Source: Deltaproteobacteria bacterium
Lineage (GTDB): Bacteria; Chloroflexota; Dehalococcoidia; Dehalococcoidales; BS750m-G39
DNA length: 64,000 nucleotides
Direction: 5' to 3'
NCBI GenBank assembly: GCA_030603275.1
Contig: JAUVYB010000003.1
Location: 25,832-89,831, forward strand
Shown here: in pieces, positions 28,908 to 37,355 of the stretch
Layout: every line of letters starts with the position of its first letter
Numbering within the stretch: position 1 is the stretch's first letter
Translations under genes and position numbers: made by a program
The notes under the pieces: model-generated
Databases searched by the model: none
What the model was told of the DNA's origin: nothing
Seen by the model: the letters and a program-made list of their open reading frames with translations, nothing else

Positions 28908-30011
28908 ATGTCTAAAGAGGGGATAGTCAAACTGATAAGGCCGGATCTGGTTAATATCACCGGCTATGCCGCCAGCAAGTCGGTGGAAGAGGTGGCCGCC
29001 TCGGCCAGATTTCCGATAAACGGCGTCATCAAGCTGGATGCCAACGAAAATCCGTACGGCTGCTCGCCAAAGGTAATGGAGGCACTGAGCAAGTATGATT
29101 CTTTTAGTGTTTACCCTGACGCTGGCCAGAGGGAGCTCAGGAAATTGCTTGAGGGCTATGTCGGCGTCGGCGCCGAGCATATTGTCGCCAGCGGCGGCAG
29201 TGACCAGATGATAGGCCTTATTATGCAGCTGTTTGTTAGCCCCGGCGACGAGGTGATAAACTGTCCGCCTACCTTTGATATATTTCGTTTTGCGGTGGTA
29301 CTGTGCAACGGCAGGCTGGTTGAGGTGCCCAGGGATGAAAACTACAATGTAGATGTAGCTGCGGTCAAGAAGGCGATAACCAAAAAGACCAAGCTGATAC
29401 TGCTGGTCAACCCCAATAACCCCACCGGCACCCCCACTCCCCAGAAGGATATACTGGAGTTACTGGATACCGGCGTGCCCGTGCTGGCCGACGAGGCTTA
29501 CGTTGAGTTCAGCGGTGAGACCGTTACCCCGCTGGTCACCCGGTACGATAACCTGATGGTGCTCAGGACATTCAGCAAGTGGGCGGGCCTGGCCAGTTTC
29601 AGGATTGGCTATGGTATCTTCACTCCCGAGATTGCTAATTACATATTAAATATAAAGATGCCCTACAGCGTAAGCGCCGCTTCCCAGATTGCGGTGAGGG
29701 AGTCCCTGAAGGACCGTGACTTTTTGATGGAGAGGGTAAAGGCTATAGTCGCCGAAAGAGACCGGCTCTTTGAAGAGCTCAAAAAGATAGAGTGGCTAAA
29801 ACCCTTCCCTTCAAAAGCCAACTTCATCTTCTGCCACGTTCTGAACGGCACGGCCAGGCAGATATATGAAGGGTTGCTGGACAGGAGTATATTAATCCGC
29901 TATGCCGGCAATCACCTGCTGAAGGACGCTATTCGCATTGGCGTGGGCAAACCGGAGCATACCGACATCCTGATTAAGGCAATCAGGGAGATAGAGGCAG
30001 AGAGAGCTTAG
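28908..30011 (+). CDS. hisC: HisC-type histidinol-phosphate / aromatic aminotransferase
   Basis: KLDANENPYGCSP, NPNNPTGTP, DEAYVEFSG, RTFSKWAGLASFRIGYGI. Confidence 0.93.
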   Translation: MSKEGIVKLIRPDLVNITGYAASKSVEEVAASARFPINGVIKLDANENPYGCSPKVMEALSKYDSFSVYPDAGQRELRKLLEGYVGVGAEHIVASGGSDQMIGLIMQLFVSPGDEVINCPPTFDIFRFAVVLCNGRLVEVPRDENYNVDVAAVKKAITKKTKLILLVNPNNPTGTPTPQKDILELLDTGVPVLADEAYVEFSGETVTPLVTRYDNLMVLRTFSKWAGLASFRIGYGIFTPEIANYILNIKMPYSVSAASQIAVRESLKDRDFLMERVKAIVAERDRLFEELKKIEWLKPFPSKANFIFCHVLNGTARQIYEGLLDRSILIRYAGNHLLKDAIRIGVGKPEHTDILIKAIREIEAERA

Positions 30012-30024
30012 ACTATCCCATCTT

Positions 30025-30150
30025 TAGAGGATTTTTAAGAGGGGGGCGTTAAGCCCCTCTCTCTTTTTCCCCACCCCCTTTTATATCTATTCCCGCCCTC
30101 CCACCCTTATATGGAAAAGAGGGGGCTTTGCCCCCTCTTAAACACCCCCT
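30025..30150. repeat. composite intergenic repeat block
   Basis: TTTATATCTATTCCCGCCCTCCCACCCTTATATGG; AAGAGGGGGCTTTGCCCCCTCTTAAACACCCC. Confidence 0.75.
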
Positions 30151-30322
30151 TATGTTGCCACCGCTATTGTTGACGGCGGCGGCGGCGGTGGTAGTAGTGT
30201 ATAATAATACTGATTTAAGGAGGGGAAGCAACACCGACGTAGCCATCGCCACCACCATGCCTTCTTCTGTTTGCAATAATTAACAGTTTTACCTATATTG
30301 CTAGAATTAGTGTTGTATACAC

Positions 30323-30351
30323 TTGACAAGCTATTAAGTGATGTATATAAT
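30323..30351 (+). promoter_or_regulatory. perfect consensus promoter P1 (TTGACA-17-TATAAT)
   Basis: TTGACA 30323-30328, TATAAT 30346-30351. Confidence 0.8.
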
Positions 30352-30352
30352 A

Positions 30353-30369
30353 ATTAACAGACTGTTAAT
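30353..30369. promoter_or_regulatory. operator-like palindrome ATTAACAG-A-CTGTTAAT
   Basis: Perfect 17-bp palindrome at the expected start site of P1; contains AACAGACTGTT. Confidence 0.65.
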
Positions 30370-30440
30370 AATAAACAACGTAATATTAACTATAGACAAC
30401 AATATTACCTTAGGTTACGATAGTTATGTATCATGTGCGC

Positions 30441-30469
30441 TTGACAAACTGTGAAGAATGGTATATAAT
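30441..30469 (+). promoter_or_regulatory. perfect consensus promoter P2 (TTGACA-17-TATAAT)
   Basis: TTGACA 30441-30446, TATAAT 30464-30469; 118 bp from P1. Confidence 0.8.
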
Positions 30470-30473
30470 ATAC

Positions 30474-30505
30474 AACATGATGTTTGGTATAGACAACATT
30501 CTGTT
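30474..30505. promoter_or_regulatory. two operator-like palindromes AACATGATGTT and AACATTCTGTT
   Basis: 30474-30484 and 30495-30505, 21 bp centre-to-centre; share AACAnnnTGTT with the site at P1. Confidence 0.6.
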
Positions 30506-30582
30506 AATAATAGATAACAACATCACCTTAAAACTCTACAGGGTAGCTTAATGTATAATAAATATATAATAGAGGACCGAAA

Positions 30583-31401
30583 ATGAAATCGGTTGATGAA
30601 CTAGTAGTAGATAAGGCTAAGGAAATACAAGAGAGTAACAGATACTCTGACCCGGAGATGGCAAAGTTAATTGGGTGTAATAGAACGACTTACAACCTGA
30701 TTAAAAACAGGAGGAAGCCGGTCGGTGCTATTTTCTACAGAGGCATACTTGCGTTTTTGGAGAATAATGGCAACGGATTATTTACTCTAAAAGGCGAAGG
30801 GAATAATAATGGAGGAAGATCTCGTAATATCCCTCGGAAAACTAAGGAAACGGATATTAACCTGGAGCTAAACATTGATGGTAGTGGCAAATATGATATA
30901 AACACCAACGGTATAAAGATGTTTGACCACCTCCTCTCCCAGACGGCCAAGCACGGCCGGTTTGACCTTGTAGTTAAGGCTACCGGTGATGATGAACACC
31001 ACCTGATAGAGGATGTCGCCATCTGCCTGGGAAAGGCGCTGGTCGAGGCGTTGGGGGACAAGCGCGGCATTGTCCGAATGGGCGATGCCACTGTGGCTAT
31101 GGATGATGCTCTGGCTATGGTGGCGGTGGATATCAGCGGCCGGGGATATGCAGTGTTAGAACTTCCTTTTAGCGGTAACGACATGGCAGGCTTTCCCACC
31201 GACCTCATCCGTCATTTCCTAGAGACTTTTGCCATTGAAGCTAGGCTTAACCTTTATGCTAAGGTTTTGAATGGTACTAATGACCATCACAAGGCGGAGG
31301 CTCTTTTTAAAGCCCTGGGCAGAGCATTGGATATGGCCACCAGCCTGGATAAGCGTATTTCCGGTGAGCTTCCCAGCACCAAGGGTCGTCTGGAGGAATA
31401 G
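30583..31401 (+). CDS. hisB: HTH-domain / imidazoleglycerol-phosphate dehydratase fusion
   Basis: N-terminal ~75 aa HTH-like ([39 protein letters not shown]), then HisB ([19 protein letters not shown]...MFDHLL...[14 protein letters not shown]...[16 protein letters not shown]). Confidence 0.9.
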   Translation: MKSVDELVVDKAKEIQESNRYSDPEMAKLIGCNRTTYNLIKNRRKPVGAIFYRGILAFLENNGNGLFTLKGEGNNNGGRSRNIPRKTKETDINLELNIDGSGKYDINTNGIKMFDHLLSQTAKHGRFDLVVKATGDDEHHLIEDVAICLGKALVEALGDKRGIVRMGDATVAMDDALAMVAVDISGRGYAVLELPFSGNDMAGFPTDLIRHFLETFAIEARLNLYAKVLNGTNDHHKAEALFKALGRALDMATSLDKRISGELPSTKGRLEE

Positions 31402-31448
31402 CGCTGGATATAACCAGTATCGGTATCATCGTCCTGCTCATCATTCTG

Positions 31449-31751
31449 TTGCTGCTGGGGTTGTTCTTCATTCCCCGCTGGCTGGTGAGGCGCGCCGCCC
31501 GCCAGGTAATCAAGATTTTCCGCAGGCATAACGCTACCGACAGCAAAACCGCCCGGACCATTGACGAGCTGGGGCTGAGGCCTCCCGGTGCGCTGGAGAG
31601 GATGATGCGGCGGCGTGACTACAAGCCGCATGCCCTGAACGCCCTGATGCAGGCGGAGATAATACAGACAACCGAGGACGGCAGGCTCTATCTCTCCGAG
31701 GAAAAGCTGGCCAGTTTCGGCCTGGAGAAGGGCACTTCAGTTTACCGCTAG
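31449..31751 (+). CDS. small membrane-anchored protein of unknown function
   Basis: Hydrophobic N-terminus (frame continues upstream: IVLLIILLLLGLFF) then a basic soluble domain. Confidence 0.55.
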   Translation: MLLGLFFIPRWLVRRAARQVIKIFRRHNATDSKTARTIDELGLRPPGALERMMRRRDYKPHALNALMQAEIIQTTEDGRLYLSEEKLASFGLEKGTSVYR

Positions 31752-31756
31752 GGCGG

Positions 31757-32668
31757 CTACCCCAGCTTCTTTCCCGTCAGCCTCTCGTAGGCCCGCTGGT
31801 ATCTCCGGCTGGTAGCCTTGATGACCTCAGGGGGAAGCATGGGTGCAGGTGGCTCCTTATTCCACCCCGAATCGCTGAGCCAGTCGCGCACCGGCTGTTT
31901 ATCGTAGCTGGGCTGGGACTGCCCCACTTTATACAATTCGGTTTCCCATATCCGTGACGAGTCCGGCGTCAGCATCTCATCGATGATGATAAGCTTATCG
32001 CCGTCCAGCCCGAACTCGAACTTGGTATCGGCAATGATAATACCTCTGGCCAGGGCATACCCCTGGGCGTAGCTGTAGATAGCCATGCTTTTCTGTTCTA
32101 TCTCCTCGGCTATGGCCTTACCCACCAGCTTTCCCACTTCATCTATGGACAGGGGCTCGTCATGCCCGCTCTCCGCCTTGGTGGTAGGGGTAAACAGCGG
32201 CTGGGGCAGCTCCTGGCTCTGCTTCAGCCCTTTAGCTGCTTTTAGCCCGGAGATGGTGCCGGATTGCTTATACTCTTCCCAGGCCGAGCCGGAGAGGTAG
32301 CCGCGCACCACGCACTCCACGGGCAGGCGCTTGACCTTCTTGACCACCATAGACCGCCCCGCCAGGTAGGCGGGGTAGTTAAAGCGCTTTTCCTGGGGCA
32401 GGTAGTTGTCGAGGCGGTTAACATCGTCCAGCACCTCTATCAGGTGGTTGGGCAGCAGGTCCCGGGTCTGGTCGAACCAGAAAGCGGAAAGCTGATTAAG
32501 CACCCGTCCCTTGTTGGGGATACCGCAGGGCAGGATAACATCAAAGGCGGAGATTCTATCGGTGGCGACGATTAGCAGCAGGTTGCCCATGTCGTAGGTA
32601 TCACGCACCTTCCCCTTGACGAAAGAGGGCAGGGGCAGGTCGGTATTCAGCAGGATATCGTTACTCAT
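31757..32668 (-). CDS. purC: phosphoribosylaminoimidazole-succinocarboxamide synthase
   Basis: GKVRDTYDMGNLLLIVATDRISAFDVIL, VECVVRGYLSGSAWEEY. Confidence 0.96.
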   Translation of the reverse strand: MSNDILLNTDLPLPSFVKGKVRDTYDMGNLLLIVATDRISAFDVILPCGIPNKGRVLNQLSAFWFDQTRDLLPNHLIEVLDDVNRLDNYLPQEKRFNYPAYLAGRSMVVKKVKRLPVECVVRGYLSGSAWEEYKQSGTISGLKAAKGLKQSQELPQPLFTPTTKAESGHDEPLSIDEVGKLVGKAIAEEIEQKSMAIYSYAQGYALARGIIIADTKFEFGLDGDKLIIIDEMLTPDSSRIWETELYKVGQSQPSYDKQPVRDWLSDSGWNKEPPAPMLPPEVIKATSRRYQRAYERLTGKKLG

Positions 32669-34020
32669 TATATTGACCTCGGCGCCAAGTCGCTAGGCCC
32701 GGCCATGCTCTTGCCTTGCCACTGCACCTCGGTTAGTCCCAGGCGCTTGAAGATATCATCTACATAGCGCAGGTGGTATTTCTCGTCAAACAGCGGCTCA
32801 AGCTCGGCTTCAGGCAGGGTGGCGGTGACCTCGGCGTCGGCTTTAAGCAGGGTGAGGAAGTTCTTGTTGCCCTTCCAGGCCTTCATGGCGTTGCGCTGCA
32901 CCATCTCGTAGGCCTGCTGCCGGCTCAGGCCCTTGTTTATCAGGGCCAGCATCACCCGCTGGGAGAAGATTAAACCTTTGGTTATATCCAGGTTCCTCTT
33001 CATCTTCCGCGGGTAGACCTGCAGCCCCTTCATTACCGAGGTGAATATACTTAAGGAGTAGTCCAGCACCAGGCAGGCATCGGGCAGTATAATGCGCTCG
33101 GTGGAGGAATGGCTGATATCCCGCTCGTGCCAGAGGGCGATGTTTTCCATAGAGGTTAAAGCGTAGCCCCTCACCAGGCGGGCCAGTCCGCTGATGCGCT
33201 CACAGAGCTCCGGGTTGCGCTTGTGGGGCATGGCCGAAGAGCCGGTCTGTCCGGCGGCAAAGGGTTCCTCCACCTCCCGTGTCTCGGTTTTCTGTAAGCC
33301 CCTGATTTCGGTGGCGAACTTCTCCAGCGAGCCGGCAATTATGGCCAGAGTGGTCACGAACTGGGCGTGGCGGTCGCGCTGCAGGACCTGGTTGGAAACA
33401 GGGGCCGGCGCCAGCCCCAGCCGGGCGCAGGCCTTCTCCTCGACCTCGGGAGACAGGGTGGCGTATGTGCCCACGGCGCCGGAAATCTTGCCCACGGCGA
33501 TGATTTTTTCAGCATCAGCCAGCCTCTGTAGGTTGCGCCTCATCTCCTCCGTCCAGATGGCCAGTTTGAGCCCGAAGGAGATTGGCTCGGCATGGATGCC
33601 GTGGCTGCGCCCTATCATGACGGTATATTTGTGTTTCATGGCCGTCTGCGCCAGCACCGAGATGAGCTCCTTTATATCCTGGCTCAGCAGTTCGGAGGCT
33701 TCGATTAGCTGCAGGCTGAGGGCGGTATCGATGACGTCGGAGGAGGTAAGTCCGAGGTGGATAAAGCGCGATTCCTCGCCCAGGCCCTCGGACACCGAGC
33801 CCAGGAAGGCGGTAACATCGTGGTGGGTCTCTTTTAAAATCTCCTCCATGCGCTTGAGGTTGACCCGTGCCAGCTTTATCTTGGGTATCGCATTGCGGGG
33901 AATAACGCCCAGGTCGGCCCAGGCTTCACAGACGGCAATCTCTACCTGGAGCCACTTGTGGAACTTATTCTCGTCCGCCCAGACTCTTTTCATTCGGGGC
34001 CGGGAGTAGCGCTCAATCAT
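32668..34020 (-). CDS. purB: adenylosuccinate lyase
   Basis: IGRSHGIHAEP, GSSAMPHKRNPELCERI. Confidence 0.96.
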   Translation of the reverse strand: MIERYSRPRMKRVWADENKFHKWLQVEIAVCEAWADLGVIPRNAIPKIKLARVNLKRMEEILKETHHDVTAFLGSVSEGLGEESRFIHLGLTSSDVIDTALSLQLIEASELLSQDIKELISVLAQTAMKHKYTVMIGRSHGIHAEPISFGLKLAIWTEEMRRNLQRLADAEKIIAVGKISGAVGTYATLSPEVEEKACARLGLAPAPVSNQVLQRDRHAQFVTTLAIIAGSLEKFATEIRGLQKTETREVEEPFAAGQTGSSAMPHKRNPELCERISGLARLVRGYALTSMENIALWHERDISHSSTERIILPDACLVLDYSLSIFTSVMKGLQVYPRKMKRNLDITKGLIFSQRVMLALINKGLSRQQAYEMVQRNAMKAWKGNKNFLTLLKADAEVTATLPEAELEPLFDEKYHLRYVDDIFKRLGLTEVQWQGKSMAGPSDLAPRSI

Positions 34021-34054
34021 TGTTTTTCTCCTTGAGACTGTTTATCCATGTCAA

Positions 34055-34139
34055 CCTCACCCCCTGTATCCCCCTCTCCACTCTTGGAGAGGGGGAAGAA
34101 AAGCTATACGAAAGGGGCTTCGCCCCTCTCGGACTCCCC
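34055..34139. repeat. double-hairpin intergenic repeat, right flank of purE
   Basis: CCTCACCCCCTGTATCCCCCTCTCC...GGAGAGGGGGAAGAA...GAAAGGGGCTTCGCCCCTCTC. Confidence 0.8.
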
Positions 34140-34141
34140 AA

Positions 34142-34609
34142 TTAAGAACTCTTATCCCCCCGCAACTCGCTTCTGTATTTTTCGTAGGCCTGCCGGATTT
34201 GATCGTGCTTTATGCCCAGAATCTCGGCGGCTAGGTAGGCGGCGTTCTTGGCGCCGGCGGTGCCGATGGCCACGCTGGCTACCGGTATTCCGGCGGGCAT
34301 CTGGACTATGGAGTAGAGGGCATCGACCCCCTTAAGCTCGCTGGAGGCCAGGGGCACCCCGATAACGGGCAGGGTAGTCCAGCTGGCCAGGACGCCGGGC
34401 AGGTGGGCCGCCCCTCCCGCCGCGGCGATGATTACCTCAATCCCCCGCCCCCGCGCCCCCAGGGCGTACTCCCGCGCCTTTTCCGGGGTGCGGTGGGCTG
34501 ATATTACATTAACCTCGTGCTTGATGCCTAGCTGGGTAAGTATCTCCATCGTTGGTTGGAGCGCCTCGGCATCCGATTTGGAACCCATGATTACGGCTAC
34601 TAGTGGCAA
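34142..34609 (-). CDS. purE: 5-(carboxyamino)imidazole ribonucleotide mutase
   Basis: [45 protein letters not shown]. Confidence 0.96.
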   Translation of the reverse strand: MPLVAVIMGSKSDAEALQPTMEILTQLGIKHEVNVISAHRTPEKAREYALGARGRGIEVIIAAAGGAAHLPGVLASWTTLPVIGVPLASSELKGVDALYSIVQMPAGIPVASVAIGTAGAKNAAYLAAEILGIKHDQIRQAYEKYRSELRGDKSS

Positions 34610-34613
34610 TCTA

Positions 34614-34741
34614 CCTCACCCCCTGTATCCCCCTCTCCTATCAAGGAGAGGGGGAAGAATATGTAAAGAGAGGCTTCGCCTCTCTAAGACTCTCTCACCT
34701 CTATATGGAAGGGCAGAAGCCCTTTTTACCCCTCCCCAGAT
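34614..34741. repeat. double-hairpin intergenic repeat, left flank (upstream side) of purE
   Basis: CCTCACCCCCTGTATCCCCCTCTCC...GGAGAGGGGGAAGAA...AGAGAGGCTTCGCCTCTCT plus AGGGCAGAAGCCCT. Confidence 0.8.
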
Positions 34742-34745
34742 AAGA

Positions 34746-36029
34746 TTAGCGTCCCTCTTTAATTAAAGCAATATCCTTGCGGTAGTGGCAGCCCTCGAAG
34801 TTTATCCGGCCGATATTGTTATATACCTTCTCTCTGGCCTCGGCTATGGTCTTGCCCCTGCCCACCACGGCGAGCACCCGGCCACCGCTGGTCACCACTT
34901 TCCCCGATTCCAGTCTGGTCCCGGCGTGAAAGACCATGATATCTTTATCCAAATCGTCCAGCCCGCTGATGGGAAAGCCGGTTTTATAGCTTGCGGGGTA
35001 GCCGCCCGAGGCCATTACCACCCCCACGCAGGCGTCCCGGCTCCACTCCACCTTGAGATTACCCAGCTTATTATCATTCACCGCCAGCATAATATCAACC
35101 AGGTCGGTCTGGAGCAGGGGCAGGGTAACCTGGGCCTCCGGGTCGCCGAAGCGGGCGTTAAACTCCAACACCCTGGGATTACTATCAGAAATCATCAGTC
35201 CCCCGTAGAGGACGCCCCGGTAGGCTCGGCCTTCGTCGTGCATCGCCTTTACCGTCGGCTCCATGATTTTCTCTTTTACCGTTTTGGCCAGGGCGGCGCT
35301 CAGGAACGGCGGCGGGCTGTAACTGCCCATGCCGCCGGTATTGGGCCCCCGGTCGCCGTCGAAGGCCGGTTTGTAGTCACAGGCGGAGGTCATCGGGATT
35401 ATGGTTTGGCCGTCGGTGAAGGCGAAGGTGCTCATCTCTCTGCCGGATAGATACTCCTCGATGATTACCCGGTCACCGGCGGCGCCGAAGGCTTTTGTCT
35501 CCATTATCAGGGCGAGGGCTTCGAGGGCTTTGGGGACGGAGTCGGCCAGAATCACCCCCTTGCCCGCCGCCAGCCCGTCGGCTTTGACTACGATAGGGGG
35601 CTTCTGTTGCTTGACATAATCTAAGGCTTTATTGTAGTCGGAGAAGCTGGCGCTTTTAGCGCAGGGGATATTATATTTCTGCATCAGCTCCTTGGCGAAG
35701 ACCTTGCTCGATTCTATCTCGGTAGCCTGCTTTGTGGGGCCGAAAATCTGCAGGCCCCGGATGAGGAACTGGTCGGCGATGCCCTCGGCCAGGGGCGTCT
35801 CCGGCCCGACCACGGTCAGGTCGATGTTCTTTTCCGAGGCTATTTTAGCTAGCGCCTCTATATCGTCGGGCTTGATATCCAGGTTCCGGGCAATATGGGC
35901 CGTGCCGGCGTTACCCGGAGCCACGTAGATTTCATTGACTTTGGGGCTCTGGGCGAGCTTCCAGACCAGTGTATGCTCTCTGCCCCCACCCCCTATAACC
36001 AGTATCTTTATTCTACCCACCCCCCTCAA
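34746..36029 (-). CDS. purD: phosphoribosylamine--glycine ligase
   Basis: KILVIGGGGREHTLVWKL, VVKADGLAAGKGV, GPNTGGMGSYSP, FNARFGDPEAQ. Confidence 0.96.
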   Translation of the reverse strand: MRGVGRIKILVIGGGGREHTLVWKLAQSPKVNEIYVAPGNAGTAHIARNLDIKPDDIEALAKIASEKNIDLTVVGPETPLAEGIADQFLIRGLQIFGPTKQATEIESSKVFAKELMQKYNIPCAKSASFSDYNKALDYVKQQKPPIVVKADGLAAGKGVILADSVPKALEALALIMETKAFGAAGDRVIIEEYLSGREMSTFAFTDGQTIIPMTSACDYKPAFDGDRGPNTGGMGSYSPPPFLSAALAKTVKEKIMEPTVKAMHDEGRAYRGVLYGGLMISDSNPRVLEFNARFGDPEAQVTLPLLQTDLVDIMLAVNDNKLGNLKVEWSRDACVGVVMASGGYPASYKTGFPISGLDDLDKDIMVFHAGTRLESGKVVTSGGRVLAVVGRGKTIAEAREKVYNNIGRINFEGCHYRKDIALIKEGR

Positions 36030-37302
36030 ACTTTCCTTTGGTTAGCTCCCTAATCTTCTGCTCTACGACCTCAATGTCTTCAGGTTCGCTAATATTCCTT
36101 CTTGCCCATTTGAAATCTTTTAGGGCCTTTTTATACTGACCTTGTGCTTGATAAGCGAGGCCTCGATTAAAATAAATGTCTACAATAAACGCGGGTTTTA
36201 ATTTAATTGCTTTATCGTAGTCTGATATAGCTTTTTCGCACTCACCCTTCTCACTATAGGACGTACCCCTGTTGTAAATAGCTTTTGCGTAGTTCTCGTT
36301 TAGCTCTATAGCCTTTGTGCAGTCACTTATGGTCTTATCTACGTTGCCTAAATTATCATGTGTTATAGACCTATTGAAATAGTATTTGGCATTCTCGGGG
36401 TAAAGTTCAATCGCTTTGTTGAAATCTTTAATAGATTTCTCAAAATCACCAAGCTCGGCATAGACTACACCTCTTTTATCGTAAGCCTCGGCTAATGTAG
36501 GTTCCAGTTCAATTGATTTCGAGTAGTCTTCTATAGCCTTCTCAAATTGCATTATATCATCGTATGAGTCCCCCCTAACTACATATGCCACAGAGTCTTT
36601 TGGCTTCATTTTGATATGTTTAGCAAACTCAATGATTGCCTCTTCATTCCTGCCTCTTGAAGCTAACGCCAATCCCTTTTCAAGCTGATCTGAAGCAGGT
36701 GGGGTTATTGGCGTAACCTTATTAGCCTTAAGGTCTATCCGCCAAGAAGTAAACCTCCTCGGCCCAACATGTCCTATTCCCGTTGTTAGCTTAAATGGTC
36801 CGCTACTCTTGTAGTCAGCAGGTGTTTGATAATAATATCCAAATTCATAAACATATGGCTTAAGTTTCTTATATCGCCAACCCCAAAAACCGATGTCATT
36901 TTCGTTATGGATAGACCACTTTTCTTTCCAATCTTCAACCAACTTGCCCCACCAGGTTTGTTCGAGTAATATTCTTTCAGCTTCTAGCTCATTATCGATA
37001 GGTGACACGCCTTCTCGCGTCTCCAGTTCGCGGAGTTCAACCATCATGCGCCTATAAGTCTCCAAACGAGTAGACAAGTGGGCAGGAGGCGCAATTATGC
37101 CAATGTTAGCAGCTATTATTAGTGCTTTATCTCGCTCGTCTAAACCCTCAAACACCTTCCCAATCTTGGCTAGCCATTCTTGCTTCTCTGCGTCTGCCTG
37201 TTTGTAAATCTCTTTTATCTTTTTAAGTATTTCAGCGTTTTCCATTTTTGTGATTCCTCCTCCCTCACCCCCACTCTCAGGTTTACATAACACTAGAAAC
37301 AA
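36013..37302 (-). CDS. TPR-repeat protein
   Basis: Repeated ~34-aa TPR units (AYDKRGVVYAELGDFEKSIKDFNKAIELYPENAKYYFNRS...). Confidence 0.85.
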   Translation of the reverse strand: MFLVLCKPESGGEGGGITKMENAEILKKIKEIYKQADAEKQEWLAKIGKVFEGLDERDKALIIAANIGIIAPPAHLSTRLETYRRMMVELRELETREGVSPIDNELEAERILLEQTWWGKLVEDWKEKWSIHNENDIGFWGWRYKKLKPYVYEFGYYYQTPADYKSSGPFKLTTGIGHVGPRRFTSWRIDLKANKVTPITPPASDQLEKGLALASRGRNEEAIIEFAKHIKMKPKDSVAYVVRGDSYDDIMQFEKAIEDYSKSIELEPTLAEAYDKRGVVYAELGDFEKSIKDFNKAIELYPENAKYYFNRSITHDNLGNVDKTISDCTKAIELNENYAKAIYNRGTSYSEKGECEKAISDYDKAIKLKPAFIVDIYFNRGLAYQAQGQYKKALKDFKWARRNISEPEDIEVVEQKIRELTKGKFEGGG

Positions 37303-37355
37303 TTTCTCCTATCTAACTAGCTTTGAATTGTTCCCTGATTTTTTATATCTTCGTT

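Noticed and set aside
30049-30276. 75-aa - strand ORF and 43-codon + strand ORF (MLPPLLLTAAAAVVVVYNN...) in the hisC-hisB gap
   Set aside because: Both are built from the intergenic repeat and the GGC/GGT/AGT triplet run, with no convincing ribosome-binding site.
30214-30279. His-rich frame upstream of hisB (CAC CGA CGT AGC CAT CGC CAC CAC CAT GCC) that could look like a his leader peptide after an AAGGAGG
   Set aside because: No start codon between the in-frame TGA (30211) and the His codons, and no terminator or antiterminator structure downstream; tantalising but unsupported.
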